Assembly: GCF_038397775.1 (NCBI RefSeq)
Contig: NZ_CP151650.1
Location: 558,001 to 622,000, forward strand
Origin: Pseudomonas sp. RC10
GTDB lineage: Bacteria; Pseudomonadota; Gammaproteobacteria; Pseudomonadales; Pseudomonadaceae
Length of the DNA: 64,000 nucleotides
Direction: 5' to 3'
A model generated the notes under the pieces. That model had not been told where the DNA came from, made no database searches, and worked only from the letters and a program-made list of their open reading frames with translations. Positions 9,605-18,684 of this stretch are shown here, one piece after another; within the stretch, counting starts at the first letter, position 1, and each line of letters begins with the position of its first letter. The position numbers and the translations under genes were made by a program.

Positions 9605-10624
9605 ATGAAGCCTCTGATTGGACTTATGCTCGGTGATGTCACAGGCATCGGCCCTGAGCTGGTGGTGAAGCTGCTCTCGACTCCCCTAGCGCGTGAACGG
9701 GCTGACGTGGTGATCATCGGTGACGAACGTGTCCTCAAATTGGGGATGCGCGACGCAGGCTTGACCATTCCTTACACCGTTATCTCGACCCTCCGCGACG
9801 CCGATCACAGCGGCGAAGCCGTTCCCTTGCTGGACCTGCACAACGTCGACCCTTCGTTGTTCGAACGCGGCCAGGTTAACGCCGAATCCGGCCGCCTGAC
9901 TGGCGAAACCCTCAAAGTGATGACCGACCTCGCGCTGGCTGGCGAGCTGGACGGCATCTGCTTTGCGCCGCTCAACAAGGCAGGCCTGCACCGTGGCGGC
10001 TGGAATTACCATGACGAACATCAGATGTTTGCCGCGTGGACCGATCATGTCGGCTACTTCGGCGAAGTGAACATCATCCCGCAGTTTTCTACCTTTCGTG
10101 TCACCTCCCACGTTGCCCTGCGCAAAGCGGTCGATATGGTCCAGCCGGATCGCATCGAAGGCGCGCTGCAACTGGCCCACGACACCTTGAAAGCGCTCGG
10201 TAACCCAGCGCCGCGCATCGGCGTTGCCGCGCTCAATCCGCACAACGGCGAGAACGGCCTGTTCGGCGACGAAGAGATCACGATCATCCGCCCAACCCTC
10301 GAAAAACTGCGTGCCAAAGGCTTGGCCAGTGAAGGTCCATTCCCGTCCGACACCGTGTTTATCAAGGCCCGCAACGGCGATTTTGACGCGGTGGTGATCA
10401 TGTACCACGACCAGGGCCAGATCGCGACCAAGCTGCTCGGCTTCTCTCAAGGCGTCACCCTGACCGGTGGACTGAAAACGGTATACGCGACGCCCGCCCA
10501 TGGCGTGGCCTACGACATCGTTGGCACCGGCAAGGCGGACGTGGGCGCGATGGCTGCTGCTTTCCGCGTCGCCACCGATAACGCCGCCGCCCGCAAACTC
10601 AAGCGCGAGGTGGCCACCGCATAA
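9605..10624 (+). CDS. PdxA2-like 4-phosphohydroxyacid dehydrogenase
   Basis: A 339-residue member of the PdxA family, NAD-dependent dehydrogenases/decarboxylases of phosphorylated hydroxyacids. Family features are GDVTGIGPELVVK at residue 10, FAPLNKAGLH, the metal-site MYHDQGQ and PAHGVAYDIVGTGKAD. The first motif differs from the usual GDPAGIGPE. Its place in a catabolic operon argues for a PdxA2-type role (the family includes D-threonate and D-erythronate phosphate oxidation) rather than vitamin B6 synthesis. The DUF1537 kinase normally paired with PdxA2 is absent here, so the substrate is unknown. GGAG precedes the ATG. Confidence 0.85.
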   Translation: MKPLIGLMLGDVTGIGPELVVKLLSTPLARERADVVIIGDERVLKLGMRDAGLTIPYTVISTLRDADHSGEAVPLLDLHNVDPSLFERGQVNAESGRLTGETLKVMTDLALAGELDGICFAPLNKAGLHRGGWNYHDEHQMFAAWTDHVGYFGEVNIIPQFSTFRVTSHVALRKAVDMVQPDRIEGALQLAHDTLKALGNPAPRIGVAALNPHNGENGLFGDEEITIIRPTLEKLRAKGLASEGPFPSDTVFIKARNGDFDAVVIMYHDQGQIATKLLGFSQGVTLTGGLKTVYATPAHGVAYDIVGTGKADVGAMAAAFRVATDNAAARKLKREVATA

Positions 10625-10698
10625 GGACAGGGAATTCATCTGGTTGGTAAAGGACGTTCGTACTCAAGAATAAAACCGATAAGAAAGAGGCTGGCGAT

Positions 10699-11577
10699 AT
10701 GTTCGAGAATTTCACCAAAACCACCGTCAAAACCAGCGGCGCCGAGATCGTCACCGTCGTCGGCGGCGAAGGACCACCCCTGTTGCTGATGCACGGCAAC
10801 CCGTTCAATCACCTGTCCTGGCACAAGATCGCGCCGCGTCTGGCCAAGGATTTCACCGTTGTCTGCACCGATTTGCGCGGCTATGGCGACAGCTCCAAAC
10901 CCGAAGGCGGTGGCGACCATTCGGCTTATTCGTTCCGCTCCATGGCGCAGGATCAGGTCGAAGTCATGCAGTCGCTGGGCTTCGAGCAATTCAACGCTGC
11001 TGGGCATGATCGAGGTGCCCGTGTGCTTCATCGCATGTGCCTGGATCACCCTGAAAAGGTGCTGAAAGCGGGGTTTGTCGACATGCTGCCGCAGCACCAC
11101 TTGCTCAATAACGTCACCCGCCAATGGGGCAAGTTCTCGTGGCACTGGTTCTTCATGGCGCAGGACTACCCGACCCCGGAAACCATGATGAACGCCGACC
11201 CCGAGTTCTTCATTCTGCGCAAACTCTCGAAAACCGCGCAGGGCACGGCCTTTTTCGGCCCTGAAGCGCTGGCCGATTACATCCGCTGCATCAAGAACCC
11301 GGCCACCACGCATGCCATGTGTGAAGACTACCGGGCGACGTTCGGCATCGATCTGGACATGGACACCGCGGACTTCGACGCAGGCCGCAAGGTGCAAACC
11401 CCGTCGCTGATCGTGTGGGGCGAGAAAGGCGGCGTCGGCCGCAATCACAACGCCGCCGAAGTCTGGGGCCGTTACGCGACCAATATCGTGCAGACGGCCA
11501 CCGTGCCCTCAGGGCATTACCTGCAGGAAGAATGCCCCGACGAGACCTACGAGGTGTTGCAGGGCTTCTTCAAATAA
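10699..11577 (+). CDS. alpha/beta hydrolase of the fluoroacetate (haloacetate) dehalogenase type
   Basis: A 292-residue alpha/beta hydrolase. The nucleophile elbow is GHDRGARV with Asp104, Arg105 and Arg108; Asp128 lies in GFVDML; His149-Trp150 in SWHWFF; Tyr211 in CEDYRA; His273 in SGHYLQ. These correspond to the catalytic Asp, carboxylate-binding Arg pair, fluoride-pocket His/Trp/Tyr and general-base His described for fluoroacetate dehalogenase. Haloacetate hydrolysis is therefore a reasonable prediction, though the natural substrate could be another small carboxylic acid. It lies 74 bp after the PdxA2-like gene and 91 bp before an organic-anion transporter. Confidence 0.82.
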   Translation: MFENFTKTTVKTSGAEIVTVVGGEGPPLLLMHGNPFNHLSWHKIAPRLAKDFTVVCTDLRGYGDSSKPEGGGDHSAYSFRSMAQDQVEVMQSLGFEQFNAAGHDRGARVLHRMCLDHPEKVLKAGFVDMLPQHHLLNNVTRQWGKFSWHWFFMAQDYPTPETMMNADPEFFILRKLSKTAQGTAFFGPEALADYIRCIKNPATTHAMCEDYRATFGIDLDMDTADFDAGRKVQTPSLIVWGEKGGVGRNHNAAEVWGRYATNIVQTATVPSGHYLQEECPDETYEVLQGFFK

Positions 11578-11668
11578 GTCGCAGTTGTCAGCAGTAGCGA
11601 CGCGAGCGGCCTGACCCAAATCGGGAAGGCGGCTCGTTCCACGATAAAGATAAGAACAGGTGGAAAAA

Positions 11669-12937
11669 ATGTTACCGACTCATGCGCAAAAGCGCAGGGC
11701 GACACTGACCTTCGTGTTGCTTTGCGTCATGGCTTTCATCATGTATGTCGACCGCACCAATCTGGCGGTCGCCGCCCCCACCATCAGTAAAGAGCTGGGT
11801 TTCAGCAACACCAACCTCGGCATGATGTTCTCGGCCTTCGCGGTGGCCTACAGCTGCTTCATGATCCCTGGCGGCTGGCTCAGTGACCGGATCGGCTCAC
11901 GCAAAGCGATGTTGCTGTACGGCGTGATCTGGTCGGTGGCGACGATTGCGACCGGCCTGGTCAGCGGGCTGGTCGTGCTGGTCATTGCCCGATTCGTGGT
12001 CGGTATTGGCGAGGCGCCGATCTACCCGACCGCTGCGCGGATGATCGCGCGGGCCATTCCCATCACCCAGCGCGGCACGGCCCAGGGCGTGATGCATGCG
12101 TCAGGACGATTGGCCAATGCGCTGGCGCCGCTGATCGTGACTTTCCTGATCCTGCAGTTCTCGTGGCGTATGGCATTCATCATTCTGGGTGTGCTGACGC
12201 TGATCTACATGTTTGTCATGTACTTCATCCTCGGTGAGTCGAAGAAACAGGTCGAAGCCGTGGTCATGGAGCCAGTTCGTGCACCGACGCCGGTGCATTG
12301 GCCAACGATGTTGCGCAAAGTCTGGCCGGCTGCCGCGACGTGCTTTTGTCATGGGTGGGTGCTGTGGTTTTTTCTGAACTGGATTCCGTCGTTTTTCACA
12401 CAGCGCTACGGGATGGATCTGTCGAAGACCGCGCTGTTTTCCACCTTTGTATTGCTGGGCGGGACGGTTGGTACGGCAGTGGGCGGAATGCTCTCAGATT
12501 GGCGGTTCAAGGTGACCGGCAACAAGCTGCGCTCGCGTCGTGATCTGATCATCTTTGGCTTTCTGGCGTCGATCATCGGGCTGATCCCACTGATGTTTAC
12601 GCAAAACATTTACATCTGTGCGGCAGGCCTGAGCTTTTCGTTTTTCTGCTCGGAGCTGGCGGACTCGCCGTTGTGGGTGATCGGGACGGAGGTCTCTCAC
12701 GAGCATTCAGCCACCTCCAGCGCGTGCACCTTCTTCGGCATGGCCGTGGCAGGGGCGGTGTCGCCGGTCGTGATCGGCTGGTTGCTGGACGTGACAGGCA
12801 CCAACTGGATGGCGGCCTTCTCGGCGTCCATCGTCGTGGTGTTGTTGGGGCCGGTGTTGGCGATGTTCATCAAGCTGGACGATGAACCGGCTGTCAGCGC
12901 CGTTTCACCGTCCACCGGGAAACGGGTGGTGGCGTAG
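11669..12937 (+). CDS. MFS transporter, anion:cation symporter type
   Basis: A 422-residue inner-membrane carrier with about 12 hydrophobic segments. Features of the ACS branch of the major facilitator superfamily are YVDRTNLAVAAPTI in the first helix and the loop-2/3 motif GGWLSDRIGSRK. That branch carries organic anions such as hexarates and phthalate. The ATG at 11669 follows ACAGGTGG; a GTG at 11660 in the same frame is less likely. It is probably the uptake step of the operon begun at 9605. It converges with cdhB. Confidence 0.88.
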   Translation: MLPTHAQKRRATLTFVLLCVMAFIMYVDRTNLAVAAPTISKELGFSNTNLGMMFSAFAVAYSCFMIPGGWLSDRIGSRKAMLLYGVIWSVATIATGLVSGLVVLVIARFVVGIGEAPIYPTAARMIARAIPITQRGTAQGVMHASGRLANALAPLIVTFLILQFSWRMAFIILGVLTLIYMFVMYFILGESKKQVEAVVMEPVRAPTPVHWPTMLRKVWPAAATCFCHGWVLWFFLNWIPSFFTQRYGMDLSKTALFSTFVLLGGTVGTAVGGMLSDWRFKVTGNKLRSRRDLIIFGFLASIIGLIPLMFTQNIYICAAGLSFSFFCSELADSPLWVIGTEVSHEHSATSSACTFFGMAVAGAVSPVVIGWLLDVTGTNWMAAFSASIVVVLLGPVLAMFIKLDDEPAVSAVSPSTGKRVVA

Positions 12938-13019
12938 ATCATCGATGGCCGTACGGCTCGTAAGCGGAAAGCGATTTTCACCCATGCCACCGCCGACGAG
13001 CCGCGCGGCTACAGAGACA

Positions 13020-13496
13020 TCAGCGTTTCGGTAGACCGATCACTCGACCGACATACGTCGGAGACGGTTGGTCGTGCTGCGCTTCACTGAGCAAGCGCAA
13101 TGCTTCCAGCGATTGCTCACTGAACGGCGCCGATTTGGGACCTGCTGCGAGGTCCACATGCAGCAGCATCTGATCGCTGGCCGCCAGTTCTTCGTCGCCG
13201 CCCGCTTTGTACAGGCTGTGATAAAGCTGCACGCGTTTGAGGTCGTGGGCAACGATTTGCGTACGCACCTCGACGTCTTCGCCAAGTTTCACTTCGTGCA
13301 GGTAGTTGATGTGCGCTTCCAGAGTGAACAGCGAGTTGCCGCTGGCATCCCGGTCGTCGCTGGCCAGGCCGATACGGTCCATGAACGCGTCGGTGGCATA
13401 GCTGAAGATCAGCAGATAGAACGCATCGCGAAGATGGCCGTTGTAGTCGACCCAATCCTGGAGGATCGGGGTTTTGTGGGTGATCAAAGTGGGCAT
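13020..13496 (-). CDS. cdhB: thioesterase of carnitine catabolism
   Basis: A 158-residue single hot-dog-domain thioesterase, with DWVDYNGHLRDAFYL carrying the acidic/histidine active-site region near residue 15. In Pseudomonas carnitine degradation the matching protein hydrolyses betainyl-CoA to glycine betaine. It is the last gene of the minus-strand cdhC-cdhA-cdhB run. I chose the ATG at 13496 (MPTLITHKT) over 13505. Confidence 0.85.
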   Translation of the reverse strand: MPTLITHKTPILQDWVDYNGHLRDAFYLLIFSYATDAFMDRIGLASDDRDASGNSLFTLEAHINYLHEVKLGEDVEVRTQIVAHDLKRVQLYHSLYKAGGDEELAASDQMLLHVDLAAGPKSAPFSEQSLEALRLLSEAQHDQPSPTYVGRVIGLPKR

Positions 13497-13542
13497 GGCA
13501 AACATCCAGAAAGGTCACAGAGTGGCGGGCTAGCGCGATCCC

Positions 13543-13634
13543 CTGTAGGAGCGAATTCATTCGCGAGAGGCCGGTACACCCGACGCAGATCCATCGTTTG
13601 TACCACCGCATCGCGAATAGATTCGCTCCCACAG
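13543..13634. repeat. REP doublet (GGAGCGAATTCATTCGCGA type)
   Basis: Inverted pair CTGTAGGAGCGAATTCATTC / GCGAATAGATTCGCTCCCAC between cdhA and cdhB. The right copy is slightly degenerate. Confidence 0.9.
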
Positions 13635-13661
13635 GTTGCGCGTTATTCAATCAGGCGCTGA

Positions 13662-14627
13662 TCAGTCCTCAAACGCCATCCCGTGCTTGGCCTTGGTGGC
13701 CTTCACTGCTTCCAGCACCGCCAGCAGGCAGTCATCGCGATAACGCTCCAGCGCCGAGATGCTGTGCGTGCCGAGCTGATCGCTGGTGCCATCGACCACA
13801 TCGTCGATCAGCTTGTCGGTCAGCTCAGGCGCTGGCAGGTACGTCCACGGCAGTTGAAGGGCCGGACCAAACTGCGCCATGAAGTGCCGCATGCCTGCAT
13901 CGCCGCCTGCCAGGGTGTAAGTCAGGAACGTGCCCATGAACGACCAGCGCAGCCCGGCGCCAAAGCGGATCGCATCGTCGATCTCACCCGTGGTCGCCAC
14001 GCCATCGTTGACCAGGTGCAGCGCCTCACGCCACAGCGCTTCGAGCAGGCGGTCGGCAATGAAGCCCGGGACTTCCTTGCGCACGTGAAGAGGGCGCATG
14101 CCAAGGGATTCGTACACTTTGATCGCCGCCTGAACGGCTTCGGGTGCGGTGTTCTTGCCGCCAACGACCTCGACCAGCGGCAGCAGGTAAACCGGGTTGA
14201 ACGGGTGACCGACCACGCAACGCTCAGGGTGGGTCGCGCTTTCGTAGAATTCCGACGGTAGCAGACCCGAGGTGCTGGAGCCGATGATCGCGTTAGGCTT
14301 GGCCGCGGCGCTGATCTTGCTGTGCAAATCGAGCTTCAGGTCCAGACGCTCCGGGGCGCTTTCCTGAATGAAATCGGCATCGCGCACGCATTCTTCGATG
14401 GTCGCGACGAACTTCAGGCGATCTTGAGACGCGCCAGCGGCCAGGCTTTTCTGCTCCAGCGCAGGCCAGGCGTTGGCGACGCGTTTGCGCAGGGCGGCTT
14501 CGGCACCCGGTGCCGGATCCCAGGCGACGACGTCAAGGCCGTGGGCAAGGGCGCGGGCAACCCAGCCGCTGCCAATGACACCGCTACCCAGCGCGGCGAA
14601 GGTTTTGATTTCGGTGATGAAGGTCAT
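13662..14627 (-). CDS. cdhA: L-carnitine dehydrogenase
   Basis: NAD-dependent oxidation of L-carnitine to 3-dehydrocarnitine. The 321-residue protein has the 3-hydroxyacyl-CoA-dehydrogenase-like Rossmann start [18 protein letters not shown] and [29 protein letters not shown] with the catalytic His, and [11 protein letters not shown]. Its neighbours cdhC and cdhB encode the next steps, which makes the specific assignment firm. Confidence 0.93.
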   Translation of the reverse strand: MTFITEIKTFAALGSGVIGSGWVARALAHGLDVVAWDPAPGAEAALRKRVANAWPALEQKSLAAGASQDRLKFVATIEECVRDADFIQESAPERLDLKLDLHSKISAAAKPNAIIGSSTSGLLPSEFYESATHPERCVVGHPFNPVYLLPLVEVVGGKNTAPEAVQAAIKVYESLGMRPLHVRKEVPGFIADRLLEALWREALHLVNDGVATTGEIDDAIRFGAGLRWSFMGTFLTYTLAGGDAGMRHFMAQFGPALQLPWTYLPAPELTDKLIDDVVDGTSDQLGTHSISALERYRDDCLLAVLEAVKATKAKHGMAFED

Positions 14628-14667
14628 GGTGATGTCCTGACAAGAATTCTGTGGTCGATGCGATCAA

Positions 14668-14759
14668 CTGTGGGAGCGAATTCATTCGCGATGGGGCGAT
14701 TCAGCCAATACGTCTCCATTGGATGTACTGGCGTCTCGCGAATGAATTCGCTCCCACAG
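14668..14759. repeat. REP doublet (GGAGCGAATTCATTCGCGA type)
   Basis: Nearly perfect inverted pair CTGTGGGAGCGAATTCATTC / GAATGAATTCGCTCCCACAG between cdhC and cdhA, within the operon. Confidence 0.92.
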
Positions 14760-14780
14760 GGAGATAGATGAAACTCGGAG

Positions 14781-15668
14781 TCAGAAGCGCTTCTTCAGGC
14801 CCATCTTCACGCGGCCTTCAGCCGGGGTCATGACCCGGGCACCCATGCGGCTGAGGATTTCGCTGGCCCGTTCGACCAGTGCGCCGTTGCTCGCCAGCAC
14901 GCCCTTATCCAGCCAGATGTTGTCTTCCAGACCGACCCGCACGTTGCCGCCCAGCAGCACCGCTTGCGCCGCCATTGGCATCTGCATGCGTCCGATCCCG
15001 AAACCGGCCCAGACCACGTCCGCTGGCAGGTTGTCGACCATGGCCTTCATCGTAGTGGTGTCCGCTGGCGCGCCCCACGGAATGCCCAGGCACAGCTGGA
15101 ACAGCGGGTTGTCGAGCAGGCCTTCCTTCATCATTTGCTTGGCGAACCACAGATGACCGGTGTCGAAGATTTCCAGCTCAGCCTTCACGCCCAGTTCCTG
15201 AATGCGTTTGGCGCCCGCGCGCAGCTGTGCCGGGGTCGACACGTAAATGGTGTCGCCATCGCCGAAGTTCAGGGTGCCGCAGTCCAGCGTGCAGATTTCT
15301 GGCAGCAGCGCTTCGACGTGGGCCAGACGGGCCAGCGGGCCGACGAGGTCAGTGTTCGGACCGAAATCGGTGGGACGCTCGCCCGGGCCGATTTCCAGGT
15401 CGCCACCCATGCCTGCGGTCAGGTTGACGATGATGTCGATGTCCGCTTCACGGATGCGGTCCATGGTCTCGCGGTACAGCTCGACGTCACGACTGAACTT
15501 GCCGGTCTGCGGATCACGCACATGGCAATGCACGACGGTCGCACCTGCTTTAGCGGCCTCGACGGCGGCAGCAGCGATCTGTTTCGGGGTGATCGGGACC
15601 AGATGGCTTTTCCCGGTCGTGTCGCCAGCACCGGTAAGTGCGCAGGTGATGATGACGTCGTGATTCAT
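14781..15668 (-). CDS. cdhC: 3-dehydrocarnitine cleavage enzyme (BKACE family)
   Basis: A 295-residue beta-keto acid cleavage enzyme (formerly DUF849). It uses acetyl-CoA to split 3-dehydrocarnitine into betainyl-CoA and acetoacetate. Motifs are [13 protein letters not shown] at the N-terminus, [13 protein letters not shown] with zinc-binding histidines and [10 protein letters not shown]. It is first in the cdhC-cdhA-cdhB transcript and divergent from cdhR. The binding-protein gene caiX, which lies between cdhC and cdhR in P. aeruginosa, is missing here. Confidence 0.92.
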   Translation of the reverse strand: MNHDVIITCALTGAGDTTGKSHLVPITPKQIAAAAVEAAKAGATVVHCHVRDPQTGKFSRDVELYRETMDRIREADIDIIVNLTAGMGGDLEIGPGERPTDFGPNTDLVGPLARLAHVEALLPEICTLDCGTLNFGDGDTIYVSTPAQLRAGAKRIQELGVKAELEIFDTGHLWFAKQMMKEGLLDNPLFQLCLGIPWGAPADTTTMKAMVDNLPADVVWAGFGIGRMQMPMAAQAVLLGGNVRVGLEDNIWLDKGVLASNGALVERASEILSRMGARVMTPAEGRVKMGLKKRF

Positions 15669-15716
15669 GAGTGAGGTTCCTTGCAGGCCAGGGTCGTGTG
15701 AGGCGCAGGCTTTTTA

Positions 15717-15735
15717 GCACCTGCTTTTGAGGTGC
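15717..15735. promoter_or_regulatory. inverted repeat in the cdhC-cdhR promoter region
   Basis: GCACCT, 7 bp, AGGTGC, 49 bp before the cdhC ATG in the 220-bp divergent spacer. It is a possible operator for CdhR or another regulator; the family assignment of the site is a guess. Confidence 0.35.
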
Positions 15736-15888
15736 AAAGCTACGCAGCCCAAGGCCCCTCAAAACGCACAGCGGCGACAAGCTCTTGCACGGGAGCGACC
15801 TGTGTTATTGCCTCGGTGTCTGAACAGGCGTATCTCATACCGGCTATAGAGGCTTTGCCCGACAAAATCCCCAAGGAACGCGCCAACG

Positions 15889-16848
15889 ATGTCCCAGGAT
15901 TTCTATTTTCTGCTCATGCCCGGTTTCTCCATGATGGGCTTCGTCTCGGCACTGGAGCCTCTGCGCGTGGCCAACCGGTTTGGGGGCGAGTTGTATCGGT
16001 GGCATGTGCTGAGCGCCGACGGTGGGCCGGTGATTGCCAGCAACGGCATGTCGGTGAACGCCGACGCTGCGCTGGAGCCGCTGAAAAAGGGCGCGACGTT
16101 GTGCGTCATGGCCAGCGTAGACCCGCTGAAGTGTTACACCTCGACGTTGGAGCATTGGCTGCGACGCCTTGATCTGGAAGGCGTGACGTTGGGAGCCATC
16201 GACACCGGCAGTTTCGTACTGGCCGAAGCGGACCTGTTGGACGGCTACCGTTTGACCCTGCACTGGGAAGCGCTCGACGCCTTCAAGGAAACCTATCCGA
16301 AGGTGCAAGCGACCCAGGAACTCTTCGAAATCGACCGCCGCCGCATCAGCTCGGCAGGCGGTACGGCCTCCATCGACCTGATGCTCGACCTTATCGGCCA
16401 GGCCCACGGTCCGGATCTGGCGATCAAGGTGTCAGAACAGTTCGTGCTGGGCCGCATCCGCCAGCGCAAAGACCACCAACGCATGCAGATCGCCACGCGT
16501 TACGGCATCAACAATAAGAAGCTGGTGCAGGTGATTGGCGTGATGGAACAGCACACCGAGCCGCCATTGAGCACGCTGGAATTGGCCGAAGGCATTCAGG
16601 TGACACGCCGCCAACTGGAGCGGCTGTTTCGTCTGCATCTGAATGACACGCCAAGCAACTTTTACCTCGGCCTGCGCCTTGAGAAGGCCCGACAGTTGCT
16701 GCGGCAGAGCGACATGAGCGTGCTGGAGGTCAGCATTGCCTGCGGGTTTGAATCGCCGTCGTACTTCACCCGCAGTTACAAGGCGCGGTACGTGGTATGT
16801 CCAAGGGAGGATCGTGGGCGGGTGGCGCGGGAGCCCAAGGTCGTTTGA
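15889..16848 (+). CDS. cdhR: GlxA/AraC-family regulator of carnitine catabolism
   Basis: A 319-residue protein with an N-terminal DJ-1/PfpI-like domain (LMPGFSMMGFVSALEPLR) and a C-terminal double helix-turn-helix (ELAEGIQVTRRQLERLFR; CGFESPSYFTRSYKAR). CdhR activates the cdh genes in response to carnitine in P. aeruginosa, and the divergent position here fits. The last 20 residues after the second helix read CPREDRGR, a normal AraC-type ending. CAAGGA lies before the ATG. Confidence 0.88.
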   Translation: MSQDFYFLLMPGFSMMGFVSALEPLRVANRFGGELYRWHVLSADGGPVIASNGMSVNADAALEPLKKGATLCVMASVDPLKCYTSTLEHWLRRLDLEGVTLGAIDTGSFVLAEADLLDGYRLTLHWEALDAFKETYPKVQATQELFEIDRRRISSAGGTASIDLMLDLIGQAHGPDLAIKVSEQFVLGRIRQRKDHQRMQIATRYGINNKKLVQVIGVMEQHTEPPLSTLELAEGIQVTRRQLERLFRLHLNDTPSNFYLGLRLEKARQLLRQSDMSVLEVSIACGFESPSYFTRSYKARYVVCPREDRGRVAREPKVV

Positions 16849-16853
16849 CTCTG

Positions 16854-16918
16854 AATTATGGTCAATTATACTGACGACCATAAATTATGGTTGTAGCAAT
16901 AATTGGGTATAAATTATG
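16854..16918. repeat. three direct AT-rich repeats at exact 29-bp spacing
   Basis: AATTATG occurs at 16854, 16883 and 16912, and the third copy contains the ATG of the ATPase gene. The second is part of the palindrome CCATAAATTATGG (16878-16890). Flanking bases are also partly conserved (GG after the first two, ATA before the last two). The array starts 5 bp after the cdhR stop. Confidence 0.75.
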
Positions 16919-18085
16919 ACAAAGCGCACCGGCTTTGTATTCAGACGCGACATCCTTGCCCTCTCCATTGCGCAGGGCCTGATCGGCGAAGGCTTGCACG
17001 ATTATTCCTCAGGGCTGTTTTTGGCGGCTCCCCGTCGCACGGGTAAAAGCACATTTCTGCGCGAAGATCTGGTGCCTCAATGCCTGAAGCAGGATTGGGA
17101 GCCGGTCTACGTGGATCTGTGGGCGGATCGGGAGAAGGACCCTGCGGATCTCATCAGTGCAGCCATCGCCGCAGCGTTGGTCCCCTACGAGAAAGGCATA
17201 CGTAAGCTCGCCAAATCAGCTGGCATCGAAAAGCTCAATTTCCTGCGCACGCTGTCTTGGGACTTCACCAAGCCGCAGTTGCCTGTTGGCGCAACGCTCA
17301 CGCAGGCATTGGAGCTACTGCACAGTGCTGCACAGAAAATGATCGTGCTGATCATCGACGAGGCACAGCACGCGTTGACCAGCGAGGCAGGCGTCAATGC
17401 CATGTTTGCATTGAAAGCTGCACGCGATGAACTCAACCAAGGGGTCGAGCGCGGTATTGGCGGATTGCGGCTGGTCCTCACGGGTTCCAATCGGGACAAG
17501 CTGGCGCATCTGGTGTTGAACAAGAATCAGCCGTTCTATGGGTCGAGCGTCACGCCGTTTCCTCTGTTGGGCAAAGACTTCACCAAGGCCTACACCGCCC
17601 ACCTGAACAGCCATCTCGCGCAAACCAACCAATTCTCGGCAGTTGATATCGACGCAGCGTTCGATTTGGTAGGACGTCGGCCTGAAATGCTGCGCACGAT
17701 CATCGGTAATGTTGCGCTGGAGCTTGGAGAAGCGGAAAACCTTGGCGAACTGCTGCGCAACAGCGCCGAATCGCTGCGCGCTGGCGTCTGGGAAGAGTTT
17801 GAGAGCGCCTATAACGCGCTGACGCCTCCGCAACGCGGTGTGTTGGAAGTCATGGCTGATCGCACGCATGACAACCAACCGTTTGCGCCGTTTGCCGATG
17901 CGACGGTATTGGCAGTTGGTAAAGCGTTGGAGAGTCTCGGCAGTGACGTCGTGCCTGGAACGCAAACCATTCAGGCCGCCATCGAGTCCTTGCGTGAAAA
18001 GGAGCTGGTCTGGAAATCGAGCCGGGGCGCCTATGCGTTGGAAGACAAGGCGTTTGGCGAGTGGTTAAGACAGCGCAGAGCGTAG
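16916..18085 (+). CDS. AAA/STAND-like ATPase of unknown function
   Basis: A 389-residue protein. Its P-loop is APRRTGKST at residues 38-46, Walker B is MIVLIIDEAQHA (Asp148-Glu149), and a sensor-like strand LVLTGSNRD lies near residue 190. The region after about residue 300 looks like a winged-helix C-terminus. This resembles single-protein 'ATP-binding protein' families related to archaeal-type ATPases. No specific function is known to me; defence or DNA maintenance are possibilities only. No Shine-Dalgarno is visible, and AT-rich repeats run into the start codon. It sits alone between cdhR and DUF3010, so it looks like an insertion. Confidence 0.75.
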   Translation: MTKRTGFVFRRDILALSIAQGLIGEGLHDYSSGLFLAAPRRTGKSTFLREDLVPQCLKQDWEPVYVDLWADREKDPADLISAAIAAALVPYEKGIRKLAKSAGIEKLNFLRTLSWDFTKPQLPVGATLTQALELLHSAAQKMIVLIIDEAQHALTSEAGVNAMFALKAARDELNQGVERGIGGLRLVLTGSNRDKLAHLVLNKNQPFYGSSVTPFPLLGKDFTKAYTAHLNSHLAQTNQFSAVDIDAAFDLVGRRPEMLRTIIGNVALELGEAENLGELLRNSAESLRAGVWEEFESAYNALTPPQRGVLEVMADRTHDNQPFAPFADATVLAVGKALESLGSDVVPGTQTIQAAIESLREKELVWKSSRGAYALEDKAFGEWLRQRRA

Positions 18086-18110
18086 CTGGATTCATCAGGA
18101 CCTGAGGGAC

Positions 18111-18192
18111 CGATTCATTCGCGATGGCCGGTACCGCCGGTAGAGAGGTGGCGGCTGATCAATTGATTCGCGAATGAATTCGCTCCCACAGG
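18111..18192. repeat. degenerate REP doublet, left arm truncated
   Basis: The left copy keeps only GATTCATTCGCGATGG; the right copy GCGAATGAATTCGCTCCCAC is complete. It lies between the ATPase gene and DUF3010. Confidence 0.75.
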
Positions 18193-18213
18193 GTAGAACG
18201 TTGACTCCAACTG

Positions 18214-18636
18214 TTACTTCAAGCCTTTCATCAACGCCGAACACGCCGCCTTGTACGCCTCATGCTGATACTTGTTCAGCGTCGCAGGCAGTTCGAAGTT
18301 GTGCTTTTTCATCTGGGCGTTGATGGTCTGGGGCGACAACAGCACGACGTCGCAGTCATCCAGCAGCTGAAAAATCGTTTCGATCTTGAACGTGGTCGGG
18401 CCACCTGCGAATTCGCCTTTTTTGCTGCGCTTTTTGATGGCGATGTGGGTGATGGCGTTTTCGTGAACGAAGGTCGAGATTTGGCGCCCGAACGCTTTGA
18501 CGTTGGCGGCTTCGTCATCGTCTTCCAGGGCGATCTTTTTGGTTGCCAGTGGCAGATGTTCAGGCGCGCCGGAGGCGCGAGTGGCGACAGCGAAAATGGC
18601 TTCGCTGCCTTTGATTTCTACGCCGCAGATATTCAT
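18214..18636 (-). CDS. DUF3010 family protein
   Basis: A 140-residue cytosolic protein beginning MNICGVEIKGSEAIFAVA. The start and the spacing of acidic residues suggest an RNase H/RuvC-like fold, but the biochemical role of DUF3010 is unknown. The length is normal for the family. It is a single gene with nothing evident upstream except the spacer to the LprI-like gene. Confidence 0.75.
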   Translation of the reverse strand: MNICGVEIKGSEAIFAVATRASGAPEHLPLATKKIALEDDDEAANVKAFGRQISTFVHENAITHIAIKKRSKKGEFAGGPTTFKIETIFQLLDDCDVVLLSPQTINAQMKKHNFELPATLNKYQHEAYKAACSALMKGLK

Positions 18637-18684
18637 GTGCTGACCTTGAGCCTGTAAAAGGCGTCAGGGTAGCGCATTCGAACG

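Noticed and set aside
16801..16848. truncation of CdhR
   Set aside because: The ending after the second helix-turn-helix looks short at first, but the YVVCPREDR region matches the normal AraC-family C-terminus.
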